From: Allodiplogaster sudhausi | Taxonomy: Eukaryota; Nematoda; Chromadorea; Rhabditida; Diplogasteridae | DNA: 64,000 bases | Reading direction: 5' to 3' | Assembly (NCBI GenBank): GCA_945643635.1 | Contig: CALZFC010000006.1 | Coordinates: 9,817,001-9,881,000 of the forward strand | In this document: piece after piece, positions 1 to 15,878 of the stretch | How the letters are laid out: each line of letters begins with the position of its first letter | How positions within the stretch are numbered: position 1 is the stretch's first letter | Program-made: the position numbers and the translations under genes | Notes under the pieces: generated by a model | Told to the model about the DNA's origin: nothing | Database searches by the model: none | What the model saw: the letters and a program-made list of their open reading frames with translations, nothing else

Positions 1-203
1 GATTTAAAGTTGAACGTGCCAATCGACAGACATTCTTGGCTGAGTTCGGAGAGCGTGGAGATGGGACTCGGAATGAGCAGCTTGTCCTCTATGCCCTTCG
101 TCTCTGTGTCCTTTGGGCCGATGTCCGAGGAGAAGGAAGTGTCCCCTCCCCAACCACCGTCGTCCATGAAGCTCGCGTCCATTCTGTCGATGCTAAACTG
201 GCT
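1..203 (-). CDS. Partial exon of an unidentified minus-strand gene
   Basis: An open minus-strand frame runs off the left edge of the window. It begins at position 203 directly after a good acceptor (cacttcag) and reads SQFSIDRMDASF, then MDDGGWGGDTSF, and ends GTFNFK at base 1 with no stop. The peptide is acidic and Ser/Asp-rich, which suggests a disordered region; I do not recognise the family. An open stretch at about 230-290 on the same strand, starting after tcgtccag and reading LVLSAIDKWMRQG, could be the preceding exon. Only coding potential and the splice site support this call. Confidence 0.45.
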
Positions 204-705
204 CTGAAGTGTTAACCGAATCCAAAATGATCAAACACGACGGATATCGCCAAAGGCCCTGTCTCATCCACTTATCGATGGCACTCAAAACAAGCTGGAC
301 GATAAGAGCAACAACAAAATAATAGAATTCGAGTAAATACACCTAAACAACACGCGATAAAGAATAAAAAATGCAGACGATGGAAGAGCCTTCGCTCGCG
401 CGCTTATTTTGAAATATTCAATGTTCTGCAAACTTCAATATTTCTCCCAACCTGCGCACTGTGCTAAACAAAGTTCGAGGTCAAGTAGTTTGTTTCTGTT
501 TCTCACTTTTTGGCCGTTCATTTTAGTTTTTTTTTTCGCTTACCTTTTCCAGTTTAACCTGCAGTGTTTTTCTGTAATGTATATGTATCGTGGATGAGCC
601 CGTGGATTTGCTTGCTCATCATTAAGCGAGATGACTTCGTGATGGGTGGTTAGAAGTATGAGAATCTTCGTATAATATTATTATCCTGCAGCTTGCTCCT
701 CGTCC
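204..705. other. Intergenic spacer upstream of cdk-8
   Basis: No convincing coding exon is seen except the possible minus exon at about 230-290. The stretch separates two divergently oriented genes and should hold both promoters. No clear TATA box was found. An acceptor-like tract (ttatcctgcag) ends at 691, just before the cdk-8 start codon, so a 5' UTR intron or a trans-splice acceptor is possible. Confidence 0.4.
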
Positions 706-4374
<3,669 letters not shown>

Positions 4375-4563
4375 GCTGTTTGTTGGTCCCAAAGGGAAAG
4401 TTTTATTTGTTTCTTTATTATAGAATACTGTAGATAATTTGCCTTTTCCATATTGTAGATATAAAATTCCTATTTGTTAATACAATGTCAAGTTTGAAAT
4501 ATCATACTAACACCCATGTTATTCTGATGCTCCTGTGATCTCATCATTTGCGGAGATATTCCT

Positions 4564-4569
4564 AATAAA
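4564..4569 (+). promoter_or_regulatory. Polyadenylation signal of cdk-8
   Basis: AATAAA lies 190 bases after the cdk-8 stop codon, in AT-rich sequence with no competing canonical signal between. Assigned by position and motif only. Confidence 0.5.
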
Positions 4570-4574
4570 TAGTT

Positions 4575-5179
4575 CTATTTCCTGCGTGTATGTATCTTGC
4601 TACTGGACAGTGAAAGAAGTCAAGGCTAAATGGAGAATTAGGAGGAGGGAATACAAACGAGTGAGATGCAAGGTAAGCGGTTAGATGTAAGAAGAGATAT
4701 AAATCAAAAAGTAACACTTAAATGTGTTCGAACTTTTCTATGCGGAACAAATTTGATTAGCCTACGTTTTTGTTGAACAGCCTTAGCCTTGTTGAAAAGA
4801 TTAGAGGGGAAATGACGAGAGATGGATTCTTCCGAAATTGATATCCTTCTGAAAGCATGAGTGAGAGAGGTCTCAGCAAGCGAAAGATCGTGGACGAGAG
4901 AGAAAGAGATGCGCGAGATAAAAAGCATAATAGGGAGAAGAAAAAAAAAAACAAAATAAAATGGAAGAAATAGCTATTTAAATTGCGTCCATGTACTTGA
5001 AATTGATGAAAGCTTTCCTCCTAGATCAAAATTGCACCAAATTATTAGATTGCGAAACCACGGTCGTCTTTCTTGACTGTCTATCATCATTCTTATTTTA
5101 CTTGCCTTTTTTGTTTTCTTTTTTGAATTTATTTTTGCTATTTTTAAGTCTGCCTAGTCCAATTCTGACTTTACAGCAG
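4575..5179. other. Intergenic spacer between the two CDK8-type genes
   Basis: No coding exon is recognisable. The sequence holds short purine-rich and A-rich runs. It ends in tttacag just before the downstream start codon, so the first exon of the paralogue could begin at an acceptor after an upstream 5' UTR exon or a spliced leader. Confidence 0.4.
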
Positions 5180-8100
5180 ATGAACAGAATGAGCAGGGAG
5201 AAAGGGCTGAACGGACGGCAGTGCCTGGACAATCTTTTCAGATTCCGCAACTTGAAGGTTTCTTGAGTTTTTATCGTTTATTCTTGCTTAGGATTCTAAT
5301 TCTACTTGAACACCATCGTGAATTATTCACAATGAGTCGATATTATCGTCCTAATCCTTGTGGATACTTTGACTTCTTTTCTATGACCACTTCGATGGCT
5401 CGACCTCCCCTGAAGCTTCAGCTGAACTATCATAATCATTCATTTGATCTCCAAGAATTCTAGATCGGCCAAGGTACTTATGGCGAAGTCTTTCTCGCCG
5501 TGCCAAAGGAAGGGGCTCGCAAGCTCTACCCGGCTCGCCATTATGCCCTCAAGAAGTTCTACGGAACAAAACTTTCCGTCAGTTCTTTGCAATTTATGGG
5601 TCACAAGGAAGCGGGTCTAAGAGTATGCCTTGCACAGAATATAGTAGTTGTAGTGACTACTTCCTAATAAGTAATACTTGTTCAGATGTCGGTGATTCGT
5701 GAAATTGCTCTGCTGCGGGAGACTCGGTCTGTTCTCTTATGCTTTTTTTAACTGTGGGGGAATAAAGTTCTGTCTGACTGTCTACTACATTGTACTATTG
5801 TATTTAGATTAGGATTTAAATCAGCCGAACCTCGAACTGGTTTTTAAGTAAATTGTTCAGGCACGAAAACGTGATCGGAGCTCACCATGTTTTCTTCGAG
5901 AACCACCACGAGGTTATCGTGTGGAGATGGTCATATCTTTATGCTACGACTTCTTTTTATTAAGCGTCGTTTCTTTTCTACTGACCTTTTGATATTATTA
6001 GAAGTTCCAAGTTTATACAGAATATGATGTCCGCGATGAGTTATCAAAAATGTCGGATTTTGTAAACGATATTTGCTAAAATTATGCATTGTATATTTAG
6101 ATTTTCATGTTGCTGGAATTCGCTGAGTACGACCTCTTCGATATCTGTCGGTATTATCGTCGACTGAGGAGAGACGAAATAATGCCTACGGGAACGTTGC
6201 ATGTCAGTTTTTCTTTGTTACAACAACACCATTTTCATGCTTATGATTGTTATTCAGTATTGATTCAATAAGCATCGTTAATGAAATTTAATAAGTTTAA
6301 GAGAGAAACGAATAAAAGAGAAATTGAAAACAGGAAAGCGGCGTGCCGTGGGGAATGATGAAGAGTGTGGTGCGGCAGATGCTGACCGGCTTGGCGTACC
6401 TCCACGACGTCCAGATCATCATGCACAGGGACATCAAACCCACTAACATTCTCGTGATGGGCGAGGGCCCTCAAAGGGGCAGGTAAGGAAGAGGGGTTGG
6501 CATGGAGCATCATTAGGTCGTAACAAACCGAAATTCAGAATAGTTCCCTTGTTATTGCATGAGTAGCAAGGATTAAGTGTCATTTTCCATGCCAGGGTGA
6601 AGATTGCCGATTTCGGCTTTGCCCGTCTGTACAAGGACAATCAGGAGCCACTGGTCGAGCTGGACCCTGTCGTGGTCACTTGCTGGTATCGCGCTCCCGA
6701 GCTGCTGCTTGGAGAGGCCAACTACACAACGGTCAGCGTCCATTTAATACGCTCTTTGAAGAAACGAAACTCAACGCAGTCTGTGCATTCGAGCCTCATT
6801 TCATTGTAGTAGAAGACGAAAATTTTTTTCATGTCTCTTTTTCTCATTTTATCACGTGCCCCCTTCCATTCCCATGTTTTCTTTCTTCTGCAATCTCTCC
6901 ATTTCTCTACATGTTAAAAAGGAACCCGAAACGATGCTTTCGTTTTACTTCTCCCAAACGTCTCAAGTGTACTGTATCGATCGATGATCTGTTAAAAGCG
7001 CGGGAACTTGAATTTGAATATTTGTGTTGGATGAAGGGGATCGATGTCTGGTCAGCCGGCTGCATCATGGCGGAGCTCATGCTTCTCGAGCCGCTCTTTC
7101 TCTGCCAAGAGGAAGAGCCGAACAGCCGCATTCCCTACAACAAGATGCAACTCGAGTTCGTTCTTTGGACTCTTTCACAGAAATATTGTTGCTTATTGAT
7201 TTGACAGTATTTTATTTCGCTTTCTTTTGTTTAAGTTTTTAATGCTTATTAATTTCGCTGGCTTCCAGAGCCGTGTTCCGCGTCGTCGGGTACCCCGAGG
7301 TGTCTGCATGGCCCGAGGTGTCGTCCCTTCACTTCTACAACCGGATGCGAGCAGAGATCAGAAGACCCCAATACGCAGCGCGCACCCTGGAGATGTTCAT
7401 CACGAGTAGAGTCATGCCTGTTCGTGGTGAGATTAGGCATTTCCTGTTTTGGCTTTATTTTTAGACACCATTTTTATAAATAGCTTCCAGTGCTTAAGTA
7501 AGTAGGTATTACTTTTGTTGGGGGCCGTTTTGAAAATGTTGAATGTAATAGTGGGGACCCACCCGAGAATCACCAAAAAAGTTTCCCAGTCCTTTTGAAC
7601 GACGTTTGTAGTCGAATGAATATTGAAGGGAGGGAGAGAAAGTAATCCTGAGGTAATCATCTCGATCTCATGAACGATCTCCTCCAAATGAATCCAGCGA
7701 AGAGATTGACTGCAGCGAAAGCCTTACAGCACGCCTTTTTCACGGTTAGTTATTCTCTTCTTCCTTTTTTTTTCTCTTAAAATAAAGTATCTTAATTGAA
7801 GTCGATAATGCATGAAATGTTGATCAGGATCTGCCACTTGCCTCTGAAGATGTCTTCTGTGACTTCAAGGAGATCCCGTACGGAACAAGAAAGAGTGGAG
7901 TAGACGTCATCCAAGTCAGTGGAATATATACTCAACTGAGCAAGAGTGCTAATATTTCCAAAGTATTGTGGTGATTAAGAGAGCCTCTCTGTAAGGATCA
8001 TGCAGCCCTCCATGGGGGCCTGCCCCGGGGTAAAAATTTTTGATTTGGCTATCCAAAATTTAATCAGGGATACCTATGCGCACTATGAAGAAAATTAGAA

Positions 8101-11100
8101 GGTCAATTTTGTTAGAAAATTTTTTTCCTTGCCTGGGCATGCAAACGTAAGGGAAAAGTTTAAATACACATAACTTTCTTTAACATCCATATTTTTCAAT
8201 TTTCTTTTTTTTATTGGCATCAACGTTGGATTCTAAACAAACCTGCAATGATGTGTTTCAGTCAACTATTTCACTTTCACATCGAAAAATTACTTTTAAT
8301 ATTTGAATTTGACGGTTAAGTACCTTATACTCATTTGTGTGTGGGTGTTATATCTCAAAATATAGAGCATTAAAAACTGTATAACATATATACTTTTCGT
8401 TTCGTGTAGAGGTCCCCAAGGGGGTAAATATTAGGCTCAAATAGGCGTACCTCGGATATGTAGGATTCAAGGAATGCGTGAAAAAGAAGTTAAATTCTGG
8501 TTCTAACATAAAATGAACCATTTCATTAGATTCAGCACGTTTTTTCCATGAAAGCTCTCTGTCAAAATTTCATAAAGATATCATCTTCCATGAAAAAAAC
8601 GCATTTTTCAATTTTTCAGCAATTATCAGAAAATGACCTAAAACTATTCGAAGCGCTGTATTTTCAATGTTTTCAGCGAGAACAGAATGTGGATCGTACT
8701 ATTCAGTACGCGACAAAATTCTCTACAACATATATGCATTACATCTTAATAGGGCGTCCCCACCAATGACAGTATCGATTTTCCTATGGCGGTCGCGTCA
8801 AACCTGACAGATCCGCATTTTCCAACTTTTCGTGCAATCTGAATGTTTCTTACTCATCCAATACATCATTCTGCTCCAAGAAGCACAATAAGATCAGAAC
8901 CGATGTTTGTTTTGTAGATTTCCTGTGGTAAAAGCCCGCAAAAGGGTTTGCACGCGCGCAGTTTCGAACCTGCGACCCATGACATTCGACGTGCACAACC
9001 AATGGGCCAAAATAACATTAAGAAATTCATTTCTGGAAAATGCCAAAATCAATCTTAAAGGTTGACCTATCAACCGATAGCTATTTTTGCGCTCTATCGA
9101 AATAAATATAACCGCCAAAAAGTGTAAATTGGCGGCAAGGCCAAATAAGTGGCCAAAATATTCGAACCCAAAAAAGTAGGTCAAACAATCTATACATCAT
9201 AACGTGATGTATGGGATAGTTGTTCGTCTTCGCGAAAGCTATCGAATGGCATACAACATGTGGCGATAAGTTCAATCCGCGAGCAATAACAGCCGCGAAT
9301 ATGTCCCCCCAAAATATTAACTTTTCAACGGACTCCTAGGCACTTTTTCGGTACTCCAGCCGAATAGCAAATAGTGACTGATAAATAATGTCCTTTCTAT
9401 TATTAAGAGTACCGAAAAAGTGCCCTGGAGTCCGTTGAAAAGTCAATATTTTGGGGGGACATTTTCGCGGCTGTTATTGCTCGAGGATTGAACTTATCGC
9501 CACATGTTGTATGCCATTCGATAGCTTTCGCGAAGACGAACAACAATCCCATACATCACGTTATGATGTACAGATTGTTTGATCTACTTTTTTGGGTTCG
9601 AATATTTTGGCTACTTATTTGGCCTTGCCGCCAATTTACACTTTTTGGCGGTTATATTTATTTCGATAGAGCGGAAAAATAGCTATCGGTTGATAGGTCA
9701 ACCTTTAAGATTGGTTTTGGCATTTTCCAGAAATGAATTTTGTTATGTTATTTTGGCCCATTGGTTGTGCACGTCGAATGTCATGGGTCGCGGGATCAAA
9801 TCCGCGCGCGTGCAAACCCTTTTGCGGGCTTTTACCACTGGAAATCTGCAAAACAGACATCGGTTCTGATCTTAGTGTGCTTCGTGGAGCAGAATGATGT
9901 ATTGGATGAGTAAGAAACATTCAGATTGCACGAAAAGTTGGAAAATGCGGATCTGTCAGGTTTGACGCGACCGCCATAGGAAAATCGATACTGTCATTGG
10001 TGGGGACGCCCTATTAAGATGTAATGCATATATGTTGTAGAGAATTTTGCCGCGTACTGAATAGTACGATCCACATTCTGTTCTCGCTGAAAACATTGAA
10101 AATACAGCGCTTCGAATAGTTTTAGGTCATTTTCTGATAATGGCTGAAAAATCGAAAAATGCGTTTTTTTCATGGAAGATGATATCTTTATGAAATTTTG
10201 ACAGAGAGCTTTTATGGAAAAAAAACGTGCTGAATCTAATGAAATGGTTCATTTTATGTTGGAACCAGAATTTAACTTCTTTTTCACGCATTCCTTGAAT
10301 CCTACATATCCGAGGACGCCTATTTGAGCCTAACATTTACCCCCTTGGGGACCTCTACACGAAACGAAAAGAATATACGTTATACAGTTTTTAATGCTCT
10401 ATATTTTGAGATATAACACCCACACACAAATGAGTATAAGGTACTTAACCGTCAAATTGAAATATTAAAAGTAATTTTTCGATGTGAAAATGAAATAGTT
10501 GACTGAAACACATCGTTGCAGTTTTGTTAAGAATCCAACGGTGATGCCAATAAAAAAAAGAAAATTGAAAAATATTGAGCTTGAAGCGAGATACAACAAT
10601 TTAAAAAATTTCCATACTTTCTACTGTTCACACAATAATTTTTTTTGAAAAAATTTATTAACCATTTAATCTCTGGTTTTCAACAGTGACCCTAATTAGG
10701 CTGGAGCGGAGCCTAGGACCCTTCCTAAATTTCCCGGATTTGGTCGACCAAAACCCTAATTAGGGTTCAAGTTTTGCCTTATTAGGCACATGTAGCAAAC
10801 TTTATACGGCATGCATATAATGACATATATGAACATTAACCGCCGTTATGCCTCCTTAAGGCCTCTAGGCATAACGGCGGCGGCGAGTTGTGTGAGAGTT
10901 AGCCGCGAGGCACGGTTTCCGCTTGTCGTACGAGACATCGCGAGTCAACTTTTCGCACGTTGCATCCTTACCGAAATTGAAAGCATTGAGCGAAAGATGA
11001 TGAAAATGGAAAACTTTAACTTACTTGTGCGGCGCGACACTTGGTCCAAACTGACACTTGGTCCATATGGCATTTGGCCCAAACTGACACTTGGTCCAAT

Positions 11101-14100
11101 GGCACTTGGTCCAATGGCACTTGGCCCAAACTGGCACTTGGCCCAAATTATCCTAAAAAGAAGAAGACTAGCGTTAAATTTAGCGTTTACGTTTTAAGAG
11201 GTAAATGTGGTAAAAAAAAAGTGAACATACCCGCATGGCGCTGTCGATAAACTAATCGTAGTCCCTCTGCGTCATCATAACGAACGCAGAATCCTTAAAC
11301 AAAACATGAATTACAAACAGAAACACAAGAAAGCATGTTGTAACGAAACAGCAGTACTTCTGCTTTATTTTCATTTTCAACTCGAGGATGACTATTCCAA
11401 ATCGTTGCCGCACCAAAACATACGGTCTGCGCACCAAAAACGTCTAGGCTAGAAACTGCCTTGACTAGGGAGGCGTTTGCCTAATTAGGCTAGGAATCCC
11501 GCTCCAGCCTCACTAGGCACATTGTGAAAAACCAGAGATCTTGCTACTGGGGCCCTGTGCCATGCTTGACTATGTTTTCATAATCGAATTCCAACATCTG
11601 GATCTGGGGCAGGCCCTACTGGAGTCATACGGAGAGGCTCTCTTAACCAGCTTCTCATCTCATTTCCTAACAAACCCTCGGAAATCCCTATATAACTGTA
11701 TCTAATTTAACACTAGTTGTTTTCGGTGTGCACGTGCACACAACCATCTGAACTATTAGAAGTATTCACTTTAAAACTTTTTCCAATAGTAAGTCAAAGT
11801 TGTAGAATGTATGAAGAATGAAAGAGATGAATATGTAATTGCTCCTAAATCTTTTTCTTCAGCGGCAGCTCGAGACGCGCGACAGGGCGATTGCGAAGGT
11901 GGATCTCAATGGCCATGTGGCCGAGAGCAAAGCGGCCGAGCAGCGCGGCCATTACGCGACCCATGCCGAGATCCCTTCCGCTAGTCATGCGGCTGGCCCT
12001 TCCGCCATGCACGCGGCAGGCTCTTTCGTCACTCATGCGGCTGGCCCTTCCGCCTCTTTCGTCACTCATGCTGCTGGCCCCTCCACCAGCAATGCCGCAG
12101 CCCCCGTGAATCGTCTAGATATTCTACCTGAATTCCCGAGCGACGAAGGACTTGTGAAGAATCTGCCGGAGATTGATTTAAGCTTACCCCTGCTTTCTGT
12201 TACCTTGCAACAAAATCCTATATATGAGTAACAGGGTTAAATATATAAACCTTTAGCCATCCTATGCGATCCGTTCCGTCGCGCGCCGTATGCGAGTGGC
12301 AGTAAAACGAGCAACAAAAAGAGCTGCAAAACGGACGCTCGATAAGGCTATCGCCACTCAGCCCTCGGCCAGTCAGATCAACAGCGCATGCAGGATTTTC
12401 GTCGGTTTTTAACCTTCTATTCATTCATTTAATTACTAATCAATCTAACGAATTAAGTATCATCAAAATTTTGTCCAACTGCTAAAGATTTGTGCACATT
12501 GTCGGCGGTTTTCCCAAGCAGACCACAATAACCAACTCACTTCTGGTGCCTACTCATTCAATGAAAAGATGTTAAAGTAATTCTTTATAAGGGAAAAGGC
12601 GAATGAATTGCAACAGGGATTAAACTTAAAATTTATTTTTTAAAGGAAATATTCTTTTTAGTTCAAAAATGAGCCCGGAACGCCAGTGCCTCCGCGAAGG
12701 CCAGCTCAGCCCTCTGATTTCCCATCTCTCTCTTCTGCTTGCCTCATTCGAATGCTGCCTCCGCCTCCAGGTTGGCGATTATTACGAGTCTAAAGGGAGT
12801 TCTCACGAGGCTTGAATGCTGCACGCAATATTCAAACAGGTCTTTACTTTTGTAAGGAATTATACAACTTTCAAAAAGATCACAGTTTCATAAGAAATTA
12901 TACAACCAAACAACAAATTCGTTTGTATTCCATGCCATGCAGGAATATGAATACCTGAATATGACCGTCGTATCTGAGGATTTATGAGAACCTTGGAATT
13001 GAAGCATGTTTGATCAAAAATAGCCCTGTTTCAGCTCACCACCAACAACCATACCTCCGACCTCATGCAGACTGGCAGCACGCGCAGCATCCACTGGTCA
13101 TTCAGCACCCACCGTGGGAGCAGAACCAGCTGATCAACCAGGGCCATTTCAACTACCAAGGATTACTGCAACCCGTCTATCCAAGTCATCTGGTTTGTTC
13201 TACTCTTCATTTTTTAAATTAATTTTTCGTGGAGGACTATGCTATATATTTATTGATTAAAATGAGACAAAAGATGATAAAAAGTTTACTTTTTAGACTA
13301 TATATTCACAATTGATATTAACAGTAGGCATCCAGCGATCAGGCGATCTGTGTTAACCGTAGATGACTGCTGATCCTGATGGTGTTCAGGTTCAGCCAGA
13401 AGGGCAGCAGATCTACTCGCAGAGTCGAATGATCCACTACGAGTATCCGACACATGGTTAGACACAGAGCCTTTTTAGCTTAGCTGAAGAGAGAATCGGC
13501 CAGAAGTATGTCATGATTTTTGCTTAGCCGGCGACGATCTAGTCAGCTAAGGTGTGTTGCAGAAACCGCAATGCTCATAGAATGGACGTAGTCAAATATA
13601 CACAAAGATTTCTGATTTTGAAATCTCTCAGTTTTTTTTCATTATTTTCTTTCTTTTTAGGAAATGCTGAAATCCCAACCACGCGAATGTGCCACGAACA
13701 GCCGACATTTAGTTAGACTTTCATCTTTTTGCATCTTTTAAATACTGACTTTTTTTAAATAAAATAAAACTATTAGGTTTAGGCCACTAACCATTCGGTT
13801 GGCTTTCAAAATATGAATTGGTTTATTATATTTATGGTTTTGAAACATTTCAGGGAATTTAAAATTAGTAACTAAAATATGGAATGAATATTGTTCAGGG
13901 CCAGCGATGCCATCGATGCAAGCCCATTACCAGTGCCATGAACACCCGAGCCACTTCACACCGAACGTCGAGCAAGGACCCCCGCCCTGGCACTCCCATG
14001 GCAGAGACGTCCATCTCAGAAACCCTTATATCGGGAACCCCTACCCACTCCAGCAGCAGGACCAATCCCATGGCAGAGACCCATACAACGGGATCCCCTG

Positions 14101-14530
14101 CCAGCTTCAGCGGCAGTACCAGTCGAACCAACTCCAGTATACAATGAACAGAGGCAGATGGAATGCACGTCAGCATCCCTACGGAGGAGGCCGCCCCTTC
14201 CTGCAGAATGGACAGGCTCCTGCCCTGAACATGGTGACCTTTTTCACTCTTTATTTCTTAGAATCGCAGATCTGTTGCATTGTATTCATCTTTTTTTTGG
14301 TTTTATGAAAATTAATTTAAAAATGGAAGGAGGAGAGAAATAAGGTAGAAAATTGAAAGTTTCACTTTTAAAATGATTTCAAATTGGTTGCCAGACGATT
14401 ATTTCAAAGAGGATAAATTGTTCAGATTCCACCCGCCGCCCATTCACATTACATCATGCCGTCCCTGCAACCACTCGCTGATCATTCAACTGCCATCACC
14501 GACTTCCATCCTGCAAATAAGCTCTCCTAG
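5180..14530 (+). CDS. Divergent CDK8-like kinase paralogue with a long Gln/His/Pro-rich tail
   Basis: A tandem relative of cdk-8 in the same orientation. Kinase exons run from 5180 to 7915: [10 protein letters not shown], glycine loop [10 protein letters not shown], lysine in [18 protein letters not shown] in place of [15 protein letters not shown], a standard DFG ([10 protein letters not shown]) where CDK8 has DMG, and [12 protein letters not shown]. Motifs needed for catalysis are present. A 3.9 kb intron full of mobile DNA (7916-11862) precedes tail exons at 11863-12200, 12661-12772, 13034-13192, about 13390-13458, 13662-13712, 13899-14232 and about 14427-14530. Reading phases agree between most successive tail exons, ending in PANKLS and TAG. 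The first tail exon has His/Ala/Gly/Pro repeats (THAAGPS type). Its donor at about 12200 (TCT|gttacc) is weak; the same frame otherwise stops at 12231, so a shorter product is possible. Cyclin partner and role are unknown. Confidence 0.85.
8955..9012 (-). repeat. tRNA-like segment in the left foldback arm
   Basis: Read on the minus strand, TGGCCCATTGG resembles an A box, and GGTTCGAAAC about 30 bases later matches a B box (GGTTCGANNC). The spacing fits an internal RNA polymerase III promoter. No cloverleaf with paired acceptor stem is evident, so this is a tRNA-derived (SINE-like) sequence and not a working tRNA gene. Confidence 0.5.
9754..9812 (+). repeat. tRNA-like segment in the right foldback arm (B box mutated)
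   Basis: This is the mirror copy of the segment in the left arm. The A-box-like TGGCCCATTGG is kept, but the B box reads GGGATCAAATC and has lost the TTCGA core. The two arms have therefore begun to diverge at the promoter-like element. Confidence 0.45.
10671..11537. mobile_element. Short non-autonomous copy of the CTCTGG-ended transposon
   Basis: The 867 bp element starts CTCTGGTTTTCAACAGTGAC and ends with the complement of CTCTGGTTTTTCACAATGTG. AT flanks it on both sides (10669-10670, 11538-11539). Both subterminal regions match the ends of the long element at 26246-29088 in inverted order, including GGTCGACCAAA and repeated CCTAATTAGG motifs. It has no transposase, so it looks like an internal-deletion derivative of the same family, nested in the TTAA-flanked element. 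Confidence 0.85.
11036..11150. repeat. Degenerate tandem repeat (CACTTGGTCCAAA type)
   Basis: Seven or so units of 15-17 bases built on ACTTGGYCCAA with GGCAC or CTGAC linkers. They lie inside the short CTCTGG-ended element and are absent from its long relative, so they arose after the internal deletion or replaced deleted sequence. Confidence 0.7.
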
Positions 14531-15245
14531 GGTCAGAACTTCTCTTTCTCGTCTGTTCTCTCTCTCTCCCACTCTTTCATTTCTCTGCCCTATCTCACTA
14601 TCTTTCCTTCGAACCGCATCTCTCCCTCCCATTTTTTTCTTTGCCTCTCTCAACATTCCGCAGGTGTTCTTTTATGTCCTTTGCTTGCGGTATAAGAACC
14701 ACTGGAGTGAGTGTAGCTTAGCTTCACTTTTCGTCGTGTTCTGTGGACGAATCCTTAAAAGACTGGTGATTAACTGAACTAAGGCCAATGCGATGTCAAT
14801 ATCGTTCGTTTATTTTCTTGTTTTAAGTCTTAATTTACGTCTCTATTTTTTCCTCGCTCAATTGACTTGTTTTGTTACTTTTATCGTGAATTGTTCTCGT
14901 TATGATCTCCCTAGCAAAGCGAAAATATAATGGCTATGTAATTAGTCGAAGGCATCTATGTTTTCTTTTTCTTTTGCAGTTAATATTTATTTTTTCATTG
15001 TAGTTTATCTTTTTCTGAAATTTTCATAATGTCAGAAGATATTATATACTCCTAATGGTTAGTAATATGTAGTGCTAAGGTCAGCGACAACATCTTTTAT
15101 GCCACTGAATTACTGCTGAATTGGTTATACTCGTCTGCAAAAAACAAATATCCTCGGTCCAGCACTCGGACATTTTGTTTGCCCCGCCCTACTTTGTTTC
15201 TCTGCTTTCTCCCAATTTCTCTTGCTCTCTCTCTCTCTCTCTCTT

Positions 15246-15294
<49 letters not shown>

Positions 15295-15878
15295 CTGTGT
15301 TGGCCCGCCCTCTTTTTTCTCTGCCACCCTTTCTCCCTATATGCAGCCTCCATTTTCTTTCCTTTCCGTCTGTCGTCCTCGACTCCATTTCCTCTTTTCG
15401 TCGTGAACCAAGAATATAAGGCATTCAAGTGTTTAGAAAATGTTACTTGCGTTCTTTTACCGTTTAATTATCAATTAAGCATCTAGCTGTTTTTTTCTTA
15501 ATAAAGAAGTCTTGTTTATCAAATGAGGAAACAGTTAGTCAGTAGAGTGTTTTCCGGGAATTTGCTATATTTGTTATCTAATGGCAAAGAAGGTTTGTCG
15601 AAGAAAGCAAATAAAAAAAATCAGTGATTTCCGTGGAAATGAGATATTTCAACTAAAAACCTTTATCATAATGTATACCTTAAAATAATAGTGGTACCAT
15701 ATCAGCTTGGTGTATGTAAGCTAGTAAAAAGTTTCTAGTGTGTTTTCTACCATATCCGGGGTTGTTTGCGAGAAGGTGGTTGATGGTTCTGCACGTATTT
15801 TCTCATAAGGCTCTAGAAGTCTGTTTTTTGTGGTATCGAATCAAGCTTCTTTTTCAGATTGTTTCCGCTCGAAGCAGA
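14531..15878. other. Intergenic spacer with a CT microsatellite
   Basis: No coding exon could be supported. The only structured part is a pyrimidine tract at 15225-15290, mostly (CT)n with two TTTC interruptions, which produces spurious Ser/Leu open frames. The region lies between the CDK8-like stop codon and the IF1 start codon, in the same orientation. Confidence 0.5.
15225..15290. repeat. (CT)n microsatellite
   Basis: About 66 bases of nearly pure CT repeat, broken once by TTTCTTT. Confidence 0.9.

Larger units (their letters stand above)
8189..10575. repeat. Foldback element: 1.17 kb inverted-repeat arms around a 50-base spacer
   Basis: 8189-9356 and 9407-10575 are near-identical reverse complements. 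Matching landmarks include GGTCCCCAAGGGGGTAAAT in one arm and its complement in the other, and the pair next to the spacer (GGCACTTTTTCGGTACTC and its complement). Open frames in the arms mirror each other and have no family likeness, so I do not call them genes. Each arm carries one tRNA-like promoter segment. It is nested in the larger TTAA-flanked element. Confidence 0.85.
7979..11642. mobile_element. TTAA-flanked terminal-inverted-repeat element with nested insertions
   Basis: The left end GAGAGCCTCTCTGTA and the reverse complement of the right end GAGAGCCTCTCCGTA form a terminal inverted repeat. TTAA is duplicated on both sides (7975-7978 and 11643-11646), as expected for piggyBac- or Kolobok-type insertion. 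No transposase is visible, so it is non-autonomous. It lies in the intron between the kinase exons and tail exons of the CDK8-like gene and contains a 2.4 kb foldback and a smaller transposon. Confidence 0.75.

Noticed and set aside
8894..9869. Mirror-image open frames (starting [14 protein letters not shown] and [14 protein letters not shown]) on both foldback arms
   Set aside because: They are the same DNA read in both arms. They have no start context, introns or family likeness, and overlap tRNA-like sequence.
15121..15486. Ser/Leu- and Arg/Glu-rich open frames over the CT tract
   Set aside because: These are translations of a microsatellite in different frames.
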